Source of the DNA: DATARH01 sp036264235
GTDB lineage: Bacteria > Pseudomonadota > Alphaproteobacteria > ATCC43930 > CGMCC-115725
NCBI GenBank assembly: GCA_036264235.1
Contig: DATARH010000202.1
Location: forward strand, 1-5,474
DNA: 5,474 nt
Reading direction: 5' to 3'
Position 1 is the stretch's first letter, and each line of letters begins with the position of its first letter. Below are positions 5,163 through 5,474 of the stretch, one piece after another. The notes below the pieces were generated by a model. That model ran no database searches, had not been told where the DNA came from, and saw nothing but the letters and a program-made list of their open reading frames with translations. Both the position numbers and the translations under genes were made by a program.

Positions 5163-5474
5163 ATGAAAACGGCTGGAATTTTCCACCCCGATTTCACCGC
5201 TACGCCCTATTGGTGGCAGGCGTACACCCCGGTCGCCGGCGATCTGGTCGAGGTGCCGCGCTCGGCCCGGGTGGCGATCGTCGGCGGCGGTTATGCCGGG
5301 CTGTCGGCGGCGCTCGAACTGGCGAAGCTCGGGATCGACGCGGTCGTGCTCGAAAAGGGGGCGCTCGGGGTCGGCGCCAGCACCCGCAACGGCGGCTCGG
5401 TCAGCGGCGGCGTCAATGTCGGCAAGAGCTTTTCCGGCCGCACCGCCGAGATCGGGCGCGAGGACACCGAGCGG
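5163..5474 (+). CDS. FAD-dependent oxidoreductase, DAO superfamily (PuuB-like N-terminus), partial
   Basis: The gene starts at the ATG at 5163 and runs off the right edge after 104 codons with no stop. A 35-residue lead containing PYWWQAYTP precedes the dinucleotide-binding fold VAIVGGGYAGLSAALELAKLGIDAVVLEKG (residues 37-66). Its GxGxxG is at 41-46 and the ribose-binding acidic residue is Glu64. GASTRNGGSV (71-80) matches the GASxRNGG element of DAO-type flavoproteins such as gamma-glutamylputrescine oxidase PuuB, which oxidise amines or amino acids. The complete family is usually about 400-450 residues. The ribosome binding site is weak (GGAA about 11 bases upstream). Divergence from an ABC importer suggests that the imported ligand or a derivative is the substrate, but this is unproven. 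Confidence 0.9.
   Translation, partial: MKTAGIFHPDFTATPYWWQAYTPVAGDLVEVPRSARVAIVGGGYAGLSAALELAKLGIDAVVLEKGALGVGASTRNGGSVSGGVNVGKSFSGRTAEIGREDTER

Noticed and set aside
4153..5166. 337-codon open frame on the plus strand opposite the binding-protein gene
   Set aside because: It is antisense to a clear ABC binding protein and has low-complexity composition with no recognisable domain or ribosome binding site.

Overview
The window is high-GC DNA with alphaproteobacterial character, most likely Hyphomicrobiales (a Bradyrhizobium/Xanthobacteraceae-like lineage). This placement is an inference. It rests on the codon bias, the protein types and a pair of palindromic elements whose ends (CCTCATCCTGAGGAGC ... 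GCGTCTCGAAGGACGCA) resemble dispersed repeats I associate with that group. No phage, plasmid, CRISPR, tRNA or rRNA sequence was recognised.

Left part (1-2247). The 5' end of a short-chain dehydrogenase/reductase gene runs off the left edge on the minus strand. Divergent from it is a secreted DUF3617-type protein (199-750). A luciferase-like flavin-dependent monooxygenase follows (868-1923), with a perfect 9-bp hairpin just before its ribosome binding site. Next is a small exported two-cysteine protein of unknown function (2044-2247), whose leader can fold so that its Shine-Dalgarno sequence is paired.

Middle and right part (2244-5049, minus strand). This is a complete ABC importer of the nitrate/sulfonate/taurine (Ssu/Tau/NMT1) type. 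Transcribed leftwards it reads: substrate-binding protein with a twin-arginine-like signal peptide, a 182-bp gap filled by an inverted pair of palindromic repeats, ATPase, then permease. ATPase and permease overlap by ATGA. The permease and the small exported protein end tail to tail on one shared CTAG. The ligand cannot be read from the sequence.

Right edge (5163-5474). Divergent from the importer is the N-terminal third or so of an FAD-dependent amine/amino-acid oxidase-like protein (DAO superfamily, PuuB-like N-terminus). The shared 113-bp intergenic region suggests co-regulation of uptake and oxidation of a nitrogenous compound, which is a hypothesis only.

No clearly new multi-gene system is present. 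The observations most worth a second look are the inverted repeat pair between the binding-protein and ATPase genes, the two-state leader of the small exported protein, and the importer/oxidase divergent pair.
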